A DNA stretch of 25,104 nt from DASSUW01 sp035717845. GTDB taxonomy: Bacteria > Actinomycetota > Thermoleophilia > Solirubrobacterales > Solirubrobacteraceae. Under the pieces are notes generated by a model that was not told the DNA's origin, searched no databases, and was given only the letters and a program-made list of their open reading frames with translations. How positions within the stretch are numbered: the first letter of the stretch is position 1; each line of letters starts with the position of its first letter. Location: assembly GCA_035717845.1 (NCBI GenBank), contig DASTIC010000214.1, positions 1 to 25,104 on the forward strand, read 5' to 3'. Shown in pieces: positions 13,738-21,756 of the stretch. The position numbers and the translations under genes are program-made.

Positions 13738-15550
13738 GGCGGTAGCCGACGCCGCGGACGGTCTCGAGCGTGTCCGCCCTGTCGCCCAGCTTGCGGCGCA
13801 GGGCGGACACCACGACGTCGACGACGTTGGAGCCGCCGTCCCAGTCGTAGCCCCAGACCTCGCGCAGCAGCTCGGCGCGCTCCACCGGCCGGCCTTCGCG
13901 GCTCCGCAGGTGGGCGAGCACGCCGGCCTCGAGGCGCGTCAGGCCCTCGACCTCCAGGTCGTCGGCCTGGACGTGCAGCTCGCGGGCGCCGAGCTCGGCG
14001 AGCCAGCCGTCGACCGAGGCGGGCCCGAAGTCGAGCGACACGGAGTCGGGGACGCCGTCGAGCGGCAGGTAGCCGATGACCAGCGAGCAGGAGGAGTCGG
14101 CGTCGATGAAGTCGACCGCCGGCGCGTAGACGCGCCGCAGCTGCGGCCGCATCTCGACGTGCCGGCGGGTGATGTCGAGGAACAGCGCGGCGGCCGACGG
14201 GCCGTAGGCGGCCACGCTCCGGCGCATGAAGAGGACCCGCTGGTCGCGCGGGACGGGGGTGCGCCGCAGGTGCTCGCGCCAGGCGCGGGCCAGCGGATCG
14301 CGGTCGAGGAGCCGCGTGCTGACCGCGGCCGGCTCGGCGTGGATCGCGAAGCCGGTGACGGCGTCCTGTTCGTCGCGGGTCACGACGAACGCCTCGGGCA
14401 CCGCCTCCCACCACGCGCGCAGGAGCTCGAAGTCGGGCGCGAGCGCCTCCATCGCGTCGAGATCAGCCTCGTGCGCCGGGCCAACACGGTGCTCGCCGGT
14501 CACCGGCGGGAAGAACACCTGGCGCACCCCCTGGTCCTCGATCAGGTAGAGGATGTCGGCCGTGTAGCGCGACAGGTCTCGCTTGGGAGCGCCGCGCAGC
14601 TCGACCCGCAGGCGGTCCCAGGCCGCGGCGCGCAGGCGCCAGTACTCGCGCGGATCCGCGGCGCGCAGGAGGGCGGCGGTCGCCGCGCGGATGGTGTCGT
14701 GCACGACGAGGCCGTGGGCGTCGAGCTCCACGAACGGCAGCCCCCGCAGGCGGGCATACGCCGCGGCGGCGTCCTCGCCGGGCAGCATCGCCTCGAGCAG
14801 CGAGAGCGTGGTTCGGCGGGTGAGCGCGGCCGCGTCGAGCGCCCGGCGGGTCGGCGGGTCGAGGCCGTCGAGGTAGAGGCGGGCGAGCTCCTCCCCGACG
14901 GCGCCGGCGGCGATCGCCTCGAGCGCGACCCCCGGCCGGTCGCGCAGCGCCCAGGCCGCGAGCTGGAGGCTCAGGGCGTGGCCGCAGCAGAGGGCGTTGA
15001 TACGACGTGCCGTGCCGTCGTCGACCCCGTTGCCGCGCAGCAGCGCCACGGCGTCCTCGTGCGGCAGGTTGGCGACCGGGAGGAGGGCCAGCAGCGAGCC
15101 GTACGCGCGCCACTCGGCCGACGGCGCGAAGCGCCCGGCCAGCACCACGCGGACGTGGGCGGGGAGGGCCGGGATGAACGTGCGCGCGATCCATGTGTCG
15201 ATGGCGAGGAAGAGCTCGTACGTGTCGATGAGCAGGACCACACGCTCGCCGCGGGCGCCGAGGGCGGCGGCTGCCTGCTCGACCGACGTGGCCCCGAACG
15301 CGTGGAGGAAGGAGTTCTGGGTGGCGTAGACGGCGTGCGCATCAATCAGCACGGTCTCGGCGCCGGCTGCGAGCGCATCGGCCTCGAAGGCACGCAGCAG
15401 CGTCGTCTTGCCGACGCCGCCAAGGCCGTGCACGTAGGCCGCGATCGGCCCGCCGTCCTCGAGGAGCTCGCCGAGCCGCGCCCGCTCGCGCTCACGCCCG
15501 ACGATGGCGCTCGATCGTTCCTGAAGCAGGGCTCCGAGCGTCGCGGCCAT
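13727..15550 (-). CDS. NTPase regulator: AAA/STAND ATPase + GNAT-like middle + OmpR-type winged helix
   Basis: A 607-residue protein. N-terminal NTPase: VGRERERARL, Walker A GLGGVGKTT (42-50) and Walker B VVLLIDTYE (Asp109), followed by a helical region like STAND signalling ATPases. Residues about 390-520 look like a degenerate GNAT fold (PLARAWREHLRRTPVP, VLFMRRSVAAYG, RPQLRRVY). The last 75 residues are an OmpR/PhoB-type winged helix: GLTRLEAGVLAHL, AELLREVWGYDW, VVDVVVSALRRKLG and ETVRGVGYRLRA. There is no receiver domain, so control is probably by nucleotide or ligand. ATG 15550 is preferred: Walker A then falls at the normal distance, and a TACGTT -10 (15560-15565) lies 9 nt upstream. 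Longer starts reach into the divergent gene's promoter. It overlaps the methyltransferase 3' end by 11 bp and probably controls that gene. Confidence 0.85.
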   Translation of the reverse strand: MAATLGALLQERSSAIVGRERERARLGELLEDGGPIAAYVHGLGGVGKTTLLRAFEADALAAGAETVLIDAHAVYATQNSFLHAFGATSVEQAAAALGARGERVVLLIDTYELFLAIDTWIARTFIPALPAHVRVVLAGRFAPSAEWRAYGSLLALLPVANLPHEDAVALLRGNGVDDGTARRINALCCGHALSLQLAAWALRDRPGVALEAIAAGAVGEELARLYLDGLDPPTRRALDAAALTRRTTLSLLEAMLPGEDAAAAYARLRGLPFVELDAHGLVVHDTIRAATAALLRAADPREYWRLRAAAWDRLRVELRGAPKRDLSRYTADILYLIEDQGVRQVFFPPVTGEHRVGPAHEADLDAMEALAPDFELLRAWWEAVPEAFVVTRDEQDAVTGFAIHAEPAAVSTRLLDRDPLARAWREHLRRTPVPRDQRVLFMRRSVAAYGPSAAALFLDITRRHVEMRPQLRRVYAPAVDFIDADSSCSLVIGYLPLDGVPDSVSLDFGPASVDGWLAELGARELHVQADDLEVEGLTRLEAGVLAHLRSREGRPVERAELLREVWGYDWDGGSNVVDVVVSALRRKLGDRADTLETVRGVGYRLRA

Positions 15551-15643
15551 CGGCCGAGAAACGTACGGGTTGCGCGCTGGGCGGTCACTGGGGCTAGCAC
15601 GACTCTCGCCCGATCGCGGCTCGTATGGATCGGCCCGAAGGGG

Positions 15644-15649
15644 TAGCCT
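15644..15649 (+). promoter_or_regulatory. Putative leaderless -10 box (TAGCCT) of the small membrane protein gene at 15656
   Basis: TAGCCT ends 6 nt before the GTG at 15656, the same hexamer and spacing as for the aldehyde dehydrogenase gene. Confidence 0.5.
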
Positions 15650-15655
15650 CACGCT

Positions 15656-15910
15656 GTGGGCTGGGCGATGCTCTACCTCTTCGTCGTCCTCAAGCTGCCG
15701 ATCCTGGCCGCCTGCCTGATCATCTGGTGGGCGGTGCGGCAGGAGGCCGAGCACGAGGACGACTCGGACGGCGGCGGCGGTCGGCGCCGGCCCCATCCGC
15801 CCCCGCGGCTCCCGCACGCCCCGCGCCGCGGCCCGCACCGCGAGGCCGCCCCACCCTCGCCGCCGCGCACGCGCGCGGTCGTGGGGCGCGTGCGCGAGCC
15901 GCTGCTCTGA
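15656..15910 (+). CDS. Small single-pass membrane protein with basic, Pro-rich tail (hypothetical)
   Basis: An 84-residue protein starting GTG at 15656. Residues 2-25 (MLYLFVVLKLPILAACLIIWW) form one transmembrane helix, then comes a short acidic stretch (EAEHEDDSD), then a Gly/Arg/Pro-rich tail (RRRPHPPPRLPHAPRRG). I do not recognise a family. Evidence for a real gene is the leaderless -10 six bases upstream, the clean membrane segment, and its placement 17 bp before dcd on the same strand. The low-complexity tail could bind nucleic acid or the cell wall; that is speculation. Confidence 0.65.
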   Translation: MGWAMLYLFVVLKLPILAACLIIWWAVRQEAEHEDDSDGGGGRRRPHPPPRLPHAPRRGPHREAAPPSPPRTRAVVGRVREPLL

Positions 15911-15927
15911 CTGCCAGACTTGCGGCC

Positions 15928-16491
15928 GTGATCACGTCCGTCCTCTCCGACGGGACGATCCGGCGGCTCGTCGACGAGGGCCGGATCGGCATCGAGCCCT
16001 GGGAGCCGGGGCTCGTCCAGCCCGCCTCGATCGACCTGCGCCTCGGCGACTCGTTCCGCGTCTTCCACAACCACCGCGTCACCGCCATCGACCTGCGTGA
16101 CCCGCCTCGCAACCTCACCGAGGAGGTCGTGGTCCCGGAGGGCGAGGGCTTCGCCATCCACCCGGGCGAGTTCGTCCTCGGCCGCACCCTGGAGGCCGTC
16201 CGCATCCCCGATGACATCGTCGCGAGGATCGAGGGCAAGAGCTCTCTAGGGCGGCTCGGCCTGATCGTGCACGCCACGGCCGGCTTCGTCGATCCGGGCT
16301 TCTCAGGCTCGCTGACGCTCGAGATCACAAACCTCACGCGAGTGCCGATCAAGCTCTACGCCGGGCTCCCGATCGCGCAGCTCTCGTTCATGGCGCTGGA
16401 CGCGCCGGCCGAGCACCCGTACGGCTCGGAGGCGCTGGGCTCGCACTACCAGGGCCAAGTAGCCGCCACCGAGTCCCGGTACATGCGGTAG
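15928..16491 (+). CDS. dcd: dCTP deaminase, probably the bifunctional dUMP-forming type
   Basis: A 187-residue trimeric dUTPase-fold enzyme that deaminates dCTP for thymidylate synthesis. Signature: QPASIDLRLGD, then GKSSLGRLGLIVHATAGFVD, PGFSGSLTLEITN (catalytic Glu132), AEHPYG and SHYQGQ. The HATAG segment (Gly119) matches the bifunctional deaminase/dUTPase enzymes of Mycobacterium tuberculosis and Methanocaldococcus, which release dUMP, whereas E. coli Dcd has TAH there. I chose GTG 15928, since MITSVLSDGTIRRL is the normal N-terminus; the frame reads further upstream into the preceding gene. A weak -10 (CAGACT, 15915-15920) is 7 nt upstream. Its stop codon TAG is the start of the next gene's -10 box. 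Confidence 0.94.
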   Translation: MITSVLSDGTIRRLVDEGRIGIEPWEPGLVQPASIDLRLGDSFRVFHNHRVTAIDLRDPPRNLTEEVVVPEGEGFAIHPGEFVLGRTLEAVRIPDDIVARIEGKSSLGRLGLIVHATAGFVDPGFSGSLTLEITNLTRVPIKLYAGLPIAQLSFMALDAPAEHPYGSEALGSHYQGQVAATESRYMR

Positions 16492-16494
16492 CTT
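16489..16494 (+). promoter_or_regulatory. Putative -10 box (TAGCTT) built on the dcd stop codon
   Basis: TAGCTT begins with the TAG stop of dcd (16489-16491) and ends 8 nt before the GTG at 16503, giving a leaderless start for the next gene. Confidence 0.45.
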
Positions 16495-16502
16495 CCGCGA
16501 CC

Positions 16503-16733
16503 GTGCTGCTCACGACGCTGATCGCCGCTGCCGAGGCGGCCGAGGAGGAGAGCTCGAAGACGCTCTTCTACGTCATGGGCGCCGTGCTCGCCGCCTTCGC
16601 GGTGATCATTTCCGCCATCGGGATCCGCGGCCACGAGACGTTCCCATCCAGCCAGGGCGCCGCGCGCGGCGTGATGGCCCTCGCCGTCGTGCTCGTGCTG
16701 CTGACGATGGGCGCCGCCGTCGTCACTGCGTAG
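16503..16733 (+). CDS. Small two-helix membrane protein (hypothetical)
   Basis: A 76-residue protein starting GTG at 16503. Hydrophobic segments at about 22-41 (FYVMGAVLAAFAVIISAIGI) and 56-75 (RGVMALAVVLVLLTMGAAVV) flank a short polar loop (RGHETFPSSQGAA). The N-terminus is short and acidic (EAAEEESSK). I do not recognise a named family. It is 11 bp behind dcd, has its own -10 on the dcd stop, and is followed by an 11-bp hairpin at 16744. Small proteins of this build are often accessory to membrane complexes, but nothing here says which. Confidence 0.7.
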   Translation: MLLTTLIAAAEAAEEESSKTLFYVMGAVLAAFAVIISAIGIRGHETFPSSQGAARGVMALAVVLVLLTMGAAVVTA

Positions 16734-16743
16734 CCGTCGACGG

Positions 16744-16776
16744 GAACGTCAACGAAAGTCGCCGCCGTTGACGTTC
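16744..16776. repeat. Compact 11-bp hairpin sharing the GAACGTCAAC tip of the large repeats
   Basis: GAACGTCAACG (16744-16754) and CGTTGACGTTC (16766-16776) pair perfectly around 11 nt. The first ten bases are identical to the outer tip of the element at 21521-21719. It starts 10 nt after a stop codon, in the 120-bp gap before citrate synthase, so it could act as a 3' stabiliser/terminator or be the remnant of an element without its core. The rest of the gap (16777-16840) shows nothing else I can name. Confidence 0.65.
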
Positions 16777-16853
16777 GGCGGCGCAACGACGCGCGAGGAG
16801 TCGACGACGCGAGTTTGAGGCGCCGCGTAGGCCCATGCCGCACAATGAACGAC

Positions 16854-18188
<1,335 letters not shown>

Positions 18189-18194
18189 TAAAAT
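18189..18194 (+). promoter_or_regulatory. Leaderless -10 box (TAAAAT) of the GNAT gene
   Basis: TAAAAT abuts the gltA stop codon and ends exactly 6 nt before the ATG at 18201. It is the most consensus-like -10 in the window and an AT-rich island in otherwise GC-rich DNA. Confidence 0.6.
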
Positions 18195-18200
18195 GAAACC

Positions 18201-18683
18201 ATGTTCTACCGCATCCGGCCGATCGCGCCGGACGACAAGGAGCGGCTGGCCAAGGGCCTGCGCCAGCTGAGCCTGGAGAGCATCCGCAAGCGCTTCCTCG
18301 CCGCCAAGCCGCGCTTCACCGCCTCCGAGCTCCGCTACCTGACCGAGGTCGACGGCGTCAACCACATCGCGCTTGTCGCCGTGCTGACCGACGATCCCGA
18401 CCAGCTCGTGGCGGTCGCCCGCTGCGTGCGCCTTCCGGATCGCCCCGAGACCGCCGAGATGGCCGTCGTCGTCGGCGACCCGTTCCAGGGGCAGGGCGTC
18501 GGCCGGGCGATCACCAACGCGCTCGCCGACGCGGCCATCGAGGCCGGGATCAGCCGCTTCGCGGCCACCATGGCGGGCGACAACGAGGCCGCTCGGCGCC
18601 TCATGCACACGTTCGCGCAGCGGCTCGACGAGGGCCGCATCTCGGGCGGCGTGCGCGAGGTGCTCGTGGACCTGGTCGCCTGA
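18201..18683 (+). CDS. GNAT-family N-acetyltransferase
   Basis: A 160-residue acetyl-CoA-dependent transferase. The N-terminus IRPIAPDDKERLAKGL and LSLESIRKRFL resemble the GNAT domain found in protein-acetyltransferase (Pat-like) enzymes. Motif A is AVVVGDPFQGQGVGRAITNAL, with the QxxGxG pyrophosphate loop, followed by ATMAGDNEAARRLM. The substrate is unknown; because relatives acetylate acetyl-CoA synthetase and other metabolic enzymes, the position 12 bp after citrate synthase is suggestive but not proof. It has a strong leaderless promoter (18189-18194), so it need not depend on gltA readthrough. Confidence 0.9.
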   Translation: MFYRIRPIAPDDKERLAKGLRQLSLESIRKRFLAAKPRFTASELRYLTEVDGVNHIALVAVLTDDPDQLVAVARCVRLPDRPETAEMAVVVGDPFQGQGVGRAITNALADAAIEAGISRFAATMAGDNEAARRLMHTFAQRLDEGRISGGVREVLVDLVA

Positions 18684-18707
18684 GCCCCGGTACCCTGGGG
18701 CGCTTCG

Positions 18708-20444
18708 GTGCCTCCTAAGCGCTCCCTCGTGTCCACGGTCAGCCACACGGTCGACCATCTCCTGCACATCGAGTCCGAGCGCGCGCAGTCGTACCTGGAC
18801 GTCACGAGCGCGCTGCTCGTCGTCCTGAGCTCCGACGGCGTCGTGTCGATGCTCAACCGCGAGGGCCGGCACGTGCTCGAGGACCCCCGTGGCGAGCTCG
18901 TCGGCGCCAACTGGCTGACCGAGGTCGTGCCGCCCGAGGAGCGCGAGGGCGCCCGCCGCGCGCTGCTGCGGCTGCTCGCCGAGGAGGACGCGGTGGAGCA
19001 CTACGAGAGCGACGTGCTCACCCGGTCCGGGCTGCGGCGCCGGATCGCCTGGCAGGTGACCTGCCTGCGCGATGCCGACGGCCGCCGCGTGGCGGTGTTC
19101 TCCGGCCAGGACATCACCGACCGGGTGCGGGCCGAGGCACAGCTGCGCAAGCTCGCGTTCTTCGACCCGGTGACGGGGCTGCCGAACCGCGCGCAGCTCG
19201 AGTCGCGCCTGCGCGCCGCCGTCACGCGCGCCCGCCGCCGCGGCCTGGCGGTCGTGCTCCTGCTCGTCGACCTCGACAACTTCAAGCTCGTCAACGACTC
19301 GCTCGGCCACACGGCCGGCGACCGGCTGCTGCGCCGGGTCGGCGCGCGGCTGCGCGGTGTCGGCGGCGACGACGCGCTGCTCGCCCGCCACGGCGGCGAC
19401 GAGTTCCTGCTGCTCGCCGGCGACCTTCCGCGCCAGGAGGCGGGAGCGGCGGCGCGCGGCCTGGCCGACGAGCTCGCCGCGCGCCTGGCCAAGCCGTTCT
19501 CGGCGGCCGGCATGGAGTTCCACGTGGAGGCGAGCATCGGCATCTCGCTGTTCCCGGACGACGCGGACGGCGCCGAGGAGCTGCTCCAGCACGCCGACGT
19601 GGCGATGTACCAGAGCAAGGGCCGCGGCCGGGCGGTGTGGACGCTCTACACGGGCGTCACCCGCGAGCCGCTCGAGCGGCTGGCGCTCTCCACGCGGCTG
19701 CGGCGGGCGGTCGAGCGCCGGGAGCTCAAGCTGCACTACCAGCCGATCGTGTGGACGGCGAGCGGGCGCCTGCACTCGATGGAGGCGCTGATCCGCTGGC
19801 AGGACCCCGACCGCGGCCTCGTGATGCCCGACGACTTCATCCCCGCAGCCGAGGAGATGGGACTGCTCGAGCCGATCGGCGCCTGGGTGATCGACGCGCT
19901 GGCCGCCCAGATCGCCGAGTGGCAGGCGGAGGGCATCGAGCCGCGCGTCTCCTTCAACGTGTCGCCGCGGGAGCTGCACCGGCCCGACTTCGCGGCTGAG
20001 CTGGGCGAGCGGCTGCACGCCGCGGGCGTGGACCCGGCGCTGCTGACCATGGAGCTCACGGAGTCGGCCACTCTGCGCGAGCCGGAGCGCATCGGCCCGC
20101 TCCTGCGTGATCTGCGCGCGCTCGGGCTGCGGCTGGCGATCGACGACTTCGGCGCCGGCTGGTCGTCGCTCTCCCGCCTGAGGGTGCTGCCCGTGCAGAC
20201 GCTCAAGATCGACCGCTCGTTCCTGCGCGAGATCCCCGACGACCCCGAGGCGGGAGCGATCGTGCGCGCGGTGATCGCGCTCTCCGACGCGCTCGGGATG
20301 ACGACGGTGGCCGAGGGGGTCGAGCTGCCCGTCCAGCAGCACTTCCTCGCCGCCCAGGGCTGCCCGCTCTCGCAGGGGCGGCTGTTCGGCGGCGCGCTCC
20401 CGCCGGCGGAGATGACCGAGCGCCTGCGCGCCGAGAGCGCCTAG
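18708..20444 (+). CDS. PAS-GGDEF-EAL protein: c-di-GMP cyclase/phosphodiesterase
   Basis: A 578-residue cytosolic signalling protein. A PAS domain (about 28-140, ending FSGQDITDRVRAEAQ) is followed by a GGDEF domain (about 145-315) with an intact GGDEF at 229-233 and the DxDNFK metal loop (188-193). No RxxD inhibitory site stands five residues before it. The EAL domain (about 325-575) keeps Glu359 (MEALIRW), NVSPRELH, MELTES, DDFGAGWSS (479-487), Lys500 (LKIDRSF) and AEGVE (535-539), so phosphodiesterase activity is likely. No transmembrane segment. GTG 18708 follows TACCCT (18691-18696) by 11 nt. The antiporter gene begins 5 bp after it, suggesting co-transcription. Confidence 0.95.
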   Translation: MPPKRSLVSTVSHTVDHLLHIESERAQSYLDVTSALLVVLSSDGVVSMLNREGRHVLEDPRGELVGANWLTEVVPPEEREGARRALLRLLAEEDAVEHYESDVLTRSGLRRRIAWQVTCLRDADGRRVAVFSGQDITDRVRAEAQLRKLAFFDPVTGLPNRAQLESRLRAAVTRARRRGLAVVLLLVDLDNFKLVNDSLGHTAGDRLLRRVGARLRGVGGDDALLARHGGDEFLLLAGDLPRQEAGAAARGLADELAARLAKPFSAAGMEFHVEASIGISLFPDDADGAEELLQHADVAMYQSKGRGRAVWTLYTGVTREPLERLALSTRLRRAVERRELKLHYQPIVWTASGRLHSMEALIRWQDPDRGLVMPDDFIPAAEEMGLLEPIGAWVIDALAAQIAEWQAEGIEPRVSFNVSPRELHRPDFAAELGERLHAAGVDPALLTMELTESATLREPERIGPLLRDLRALGLRLAIDDFGAGWSSLSRLRVLPVQTLKIDRSFLREIPDDPEAGAIVRAVIALSDALGMTTVAEGVELPVQQHFLAAQGCPLSQGRLFGGALPPAEMTERLRAESA

Positions 20445-20449
20445 CGTCC

Positions 20450-21517
20450 GTGCGCTGGACCCTGGTCGTCCCGCCGCTGGCGGTCGTCGTGCTGGCCCTG
20501 ACCTGGGGCCGCGACCTCGGCTGGGCCCCCAACGTCGTGGTCGGCGTGATCCTCGCCGCCGCCGTGCTGTCGGCCGTCCACCACGCGGAGGTGGTGGCGC
20601 ACCGGGTCGGCGAGCCGTTCGGCTCGCTCGTGCTGGCCGTGGCGGTCACGGTCATCGAGGTCGGGCTGATCGTGACGCTGATGGTCTCCGGCGAGCCCTC
20701 GGAGACCTCCACGCTGGCCCGCGACACCGTGTTCGCGGCGGTGATGATCACGCTCAACGGGATCGTCGGCGTGTCCGTGCTCGTCGGGGCGTTGCGGCGG
20801 CACGTGGCCGACTTCAACGCCGAGGGGTCGGGCAGCGCGCTGGCTGCCGTCGCGACGCTGGCCACGGTCTGCCTCGTCCTGCCGACGTTCACCGAGAGCG
20901 AGCCCGGCCCCGAGTTCTCGAGCCCCCAGCTCGCGTTCGCCGCCGTGGCCTCGATCGCGGTCTACGGCCTGTTCGTGGTCGTGCAGACCGTGCGTCACCG
21001 CGACTACTTCCTGCCCGTGGAGGAGGGCAGCTCCGAGGACGCGCACGCGCCGCCGCCGCCGGAGCGCGAGGCGCTGGTCAGCCTCGGGCTGCTGGTGGTC
21101 GCGCTCGTGGCCGTCGTGGGGCTGGCCAAGACGATCTCGCCGGCGATCGAGGACGGGGTCGACGCGGCCGGCTTCCCGCCCTCGGCCGTCGGCGTGGCGA
21201 TCGCGCTGCTCGTGCTGGCCCCGGAGTCGCTGGCCGCCGTTCGGGCGGCGCGCCGCGACCGCGTGCAGACGAGCTTCAACCTCGCCCTCGGCTCTGCGAT
21301 GGCCAGCATCGGGCTCACGATCCCGGCGATCGCGGTCGCCTCGATCTGGCTCGAGGGGCCGCTCGAGCTCGGCCTCGGCGACACCCAGGTGGTGCTGCTG
21401 GCACTCAGCGTGGTGGTTGGCGCCCTTACGGTCCTGCCGGGGCGGGCGACGCTGCTCGAGGGCGGCATCCACATCGCGATCTTCTGCGCCTTCCTCTTCT
21501 TGGCGGTGAACCCGTGA
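20450..21517 (+). CDS. chaA: Calcium/proton antiporter, ChaA-like (CaCA superfamily)
   Basis: A 355-residue integral membrane protein with about eleven hydrophobic segments in two homologous halves. The exchanger repeat motifs are visible: GEPFGSLVLAVAVTVIEVGL in the first half, with the ion-binding Glu, and LVLAPESLAAVRAARRDRVQ then TSFNLALGSAMASIGLT in the second. An acidic, Pro-rich cytosolic loop (VEEGSSEDAHAPPPPERE) separates them. The order of segments agrees closely with E. coli ChaA, which exports Ca2+ or Na+/K+ against protons. GTG 20450 lies 5 bp after the GGDEF-EAL stop, implying coupling; a TAGCGT box on that stop is too close (2 nt) to serve this start. A structured repeat begins 3 bp after its stop. 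Confidence 0.92.
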   Translation: MRWTLVVPPLAVVVLALTWGRDLGWAPNVVVGVILAAAVLSAVHHAEVVAHRVGEPFGSLVLAVAVTVIEVGLIVTLMVSGEPSETSTLARDTVFAAVMITLNGIVGVSVLVGALRRHVADFNAEGSGSALAAVATLATVCLVLPTFTESEPGPEFSSPQLAFAAVASIAVYGLFVVVQTVRHRDYFLPVEEGSSEDAHAPPPPEREALVSLGLLVVALVAVVGLAKTISPAIEDGVDAAGFPPSAVGVAIALLVLAPESLAAVRAARRDRVQTSFNLALGSAMASIGLTIPAIAVASIWLEGPLELGLGDTQVVLLALSVVVGALTVLPGRATLLEGGIHIAIFCAFLFLAVNP

Positions 21518-21520
21518 CGT

Positions 21521-21719
21521 GACGAACGTCAACTGCGCTGGGTAGGGAGAGAACGGGGCCGGCGGGTGTGCAAAGGGGACAAGCGAGCGGTCGTCGACGA
21601 GGGCTTGTCCATTTGTGAGCCGCTACGGCTCCCAAACGGCCACGGACCGCTCGGAAGAGGAACGGTTGTCCACTTTCGCACCCCCAGCCTCCCTACCCAG
21701 CCGCAGTTGACGTTCGCCC
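21521..21719. repeat. Structured inverted-repeat element, copy 2
   Basis: This occupies almost all of the 239-bp gap between chaA and the receiver-like/GAF gene. The left end (21521-21549) reads CGAACGTCAACTGCG then CTGGGTAGGGAG. The right end (21688-21719) is its inverse: CTCCCTACCCAG, then CCGCAGTTGACGTTCG. Apart from one extra G the arms agree base for base. The interior can fold further (see 21566-21689). No open frame here resembles a protein and no target duplication is visible. The same ends, more decayed, flank 268-480. Confidence 0.75.
21566..21689. repeat. Core hairpin units of element copy 2 (about 61-bp period)
   Basis: GTGCAAAGGGGACAAGC (21568-21584) faces inverted versions at 21603-21619 (GCTTGTCCATTTGTGAG) and 21664-21681 (GGTTGTCCACTTTCGCAC); the TTGTCC of the two inverted copies is exactly 61 bp apart. 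A weak forward copy may lie at 21633-21643. Further stems: GAGCGGTC (21585-21592) with GACCGCTC (21645-21652), and GAGCCG (21617-21622) with CGGCTC (21626-21631) around a three-base loop. This is the same forward/inverted alternation and period as element copy 1, with unrelated sequence. Confidence 0.65.
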
Positions 21720-21756
21720 GCTCAAGCACAGGCCCCGCGCGCCCGATGCTCACTAG

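Noticed and set aside
15647..15653. CCTCACG as an additional operator heptamer near the regulator's own promoter
   Set aside because: A single copy without 11-bp-phased partners; expected by chance at this base composition, and it coincides with a -10 box.
20442..20447. TAGCGT on the GGDEF-EAL stop codon as the -10 of chaA
   Set aside because: Only 2 nt separate it from the GTG, so transcription would begin inside the coding sequence; co-transcription with the upstream gene is more likely.
21706..21712. TTGACG in the repeat ends as an outward-facing -35 promoter element
   Set aside because: No TANNNT box occurs 16-18 bp downstream on the outward side of element 2 or of the 16744 hairpin.
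21566..21750. A small protein encoded inside element 2 (GTG at 21566) and its counterpart from GTG 310 in element 1
   Set aside because: Both frames start with Val-Cys and end with a shared LPTQPxLT from the repeat end, but the cores show no amino-acid similarity and no ribosome-binding site; the similarity is explained by the DNA repeat.
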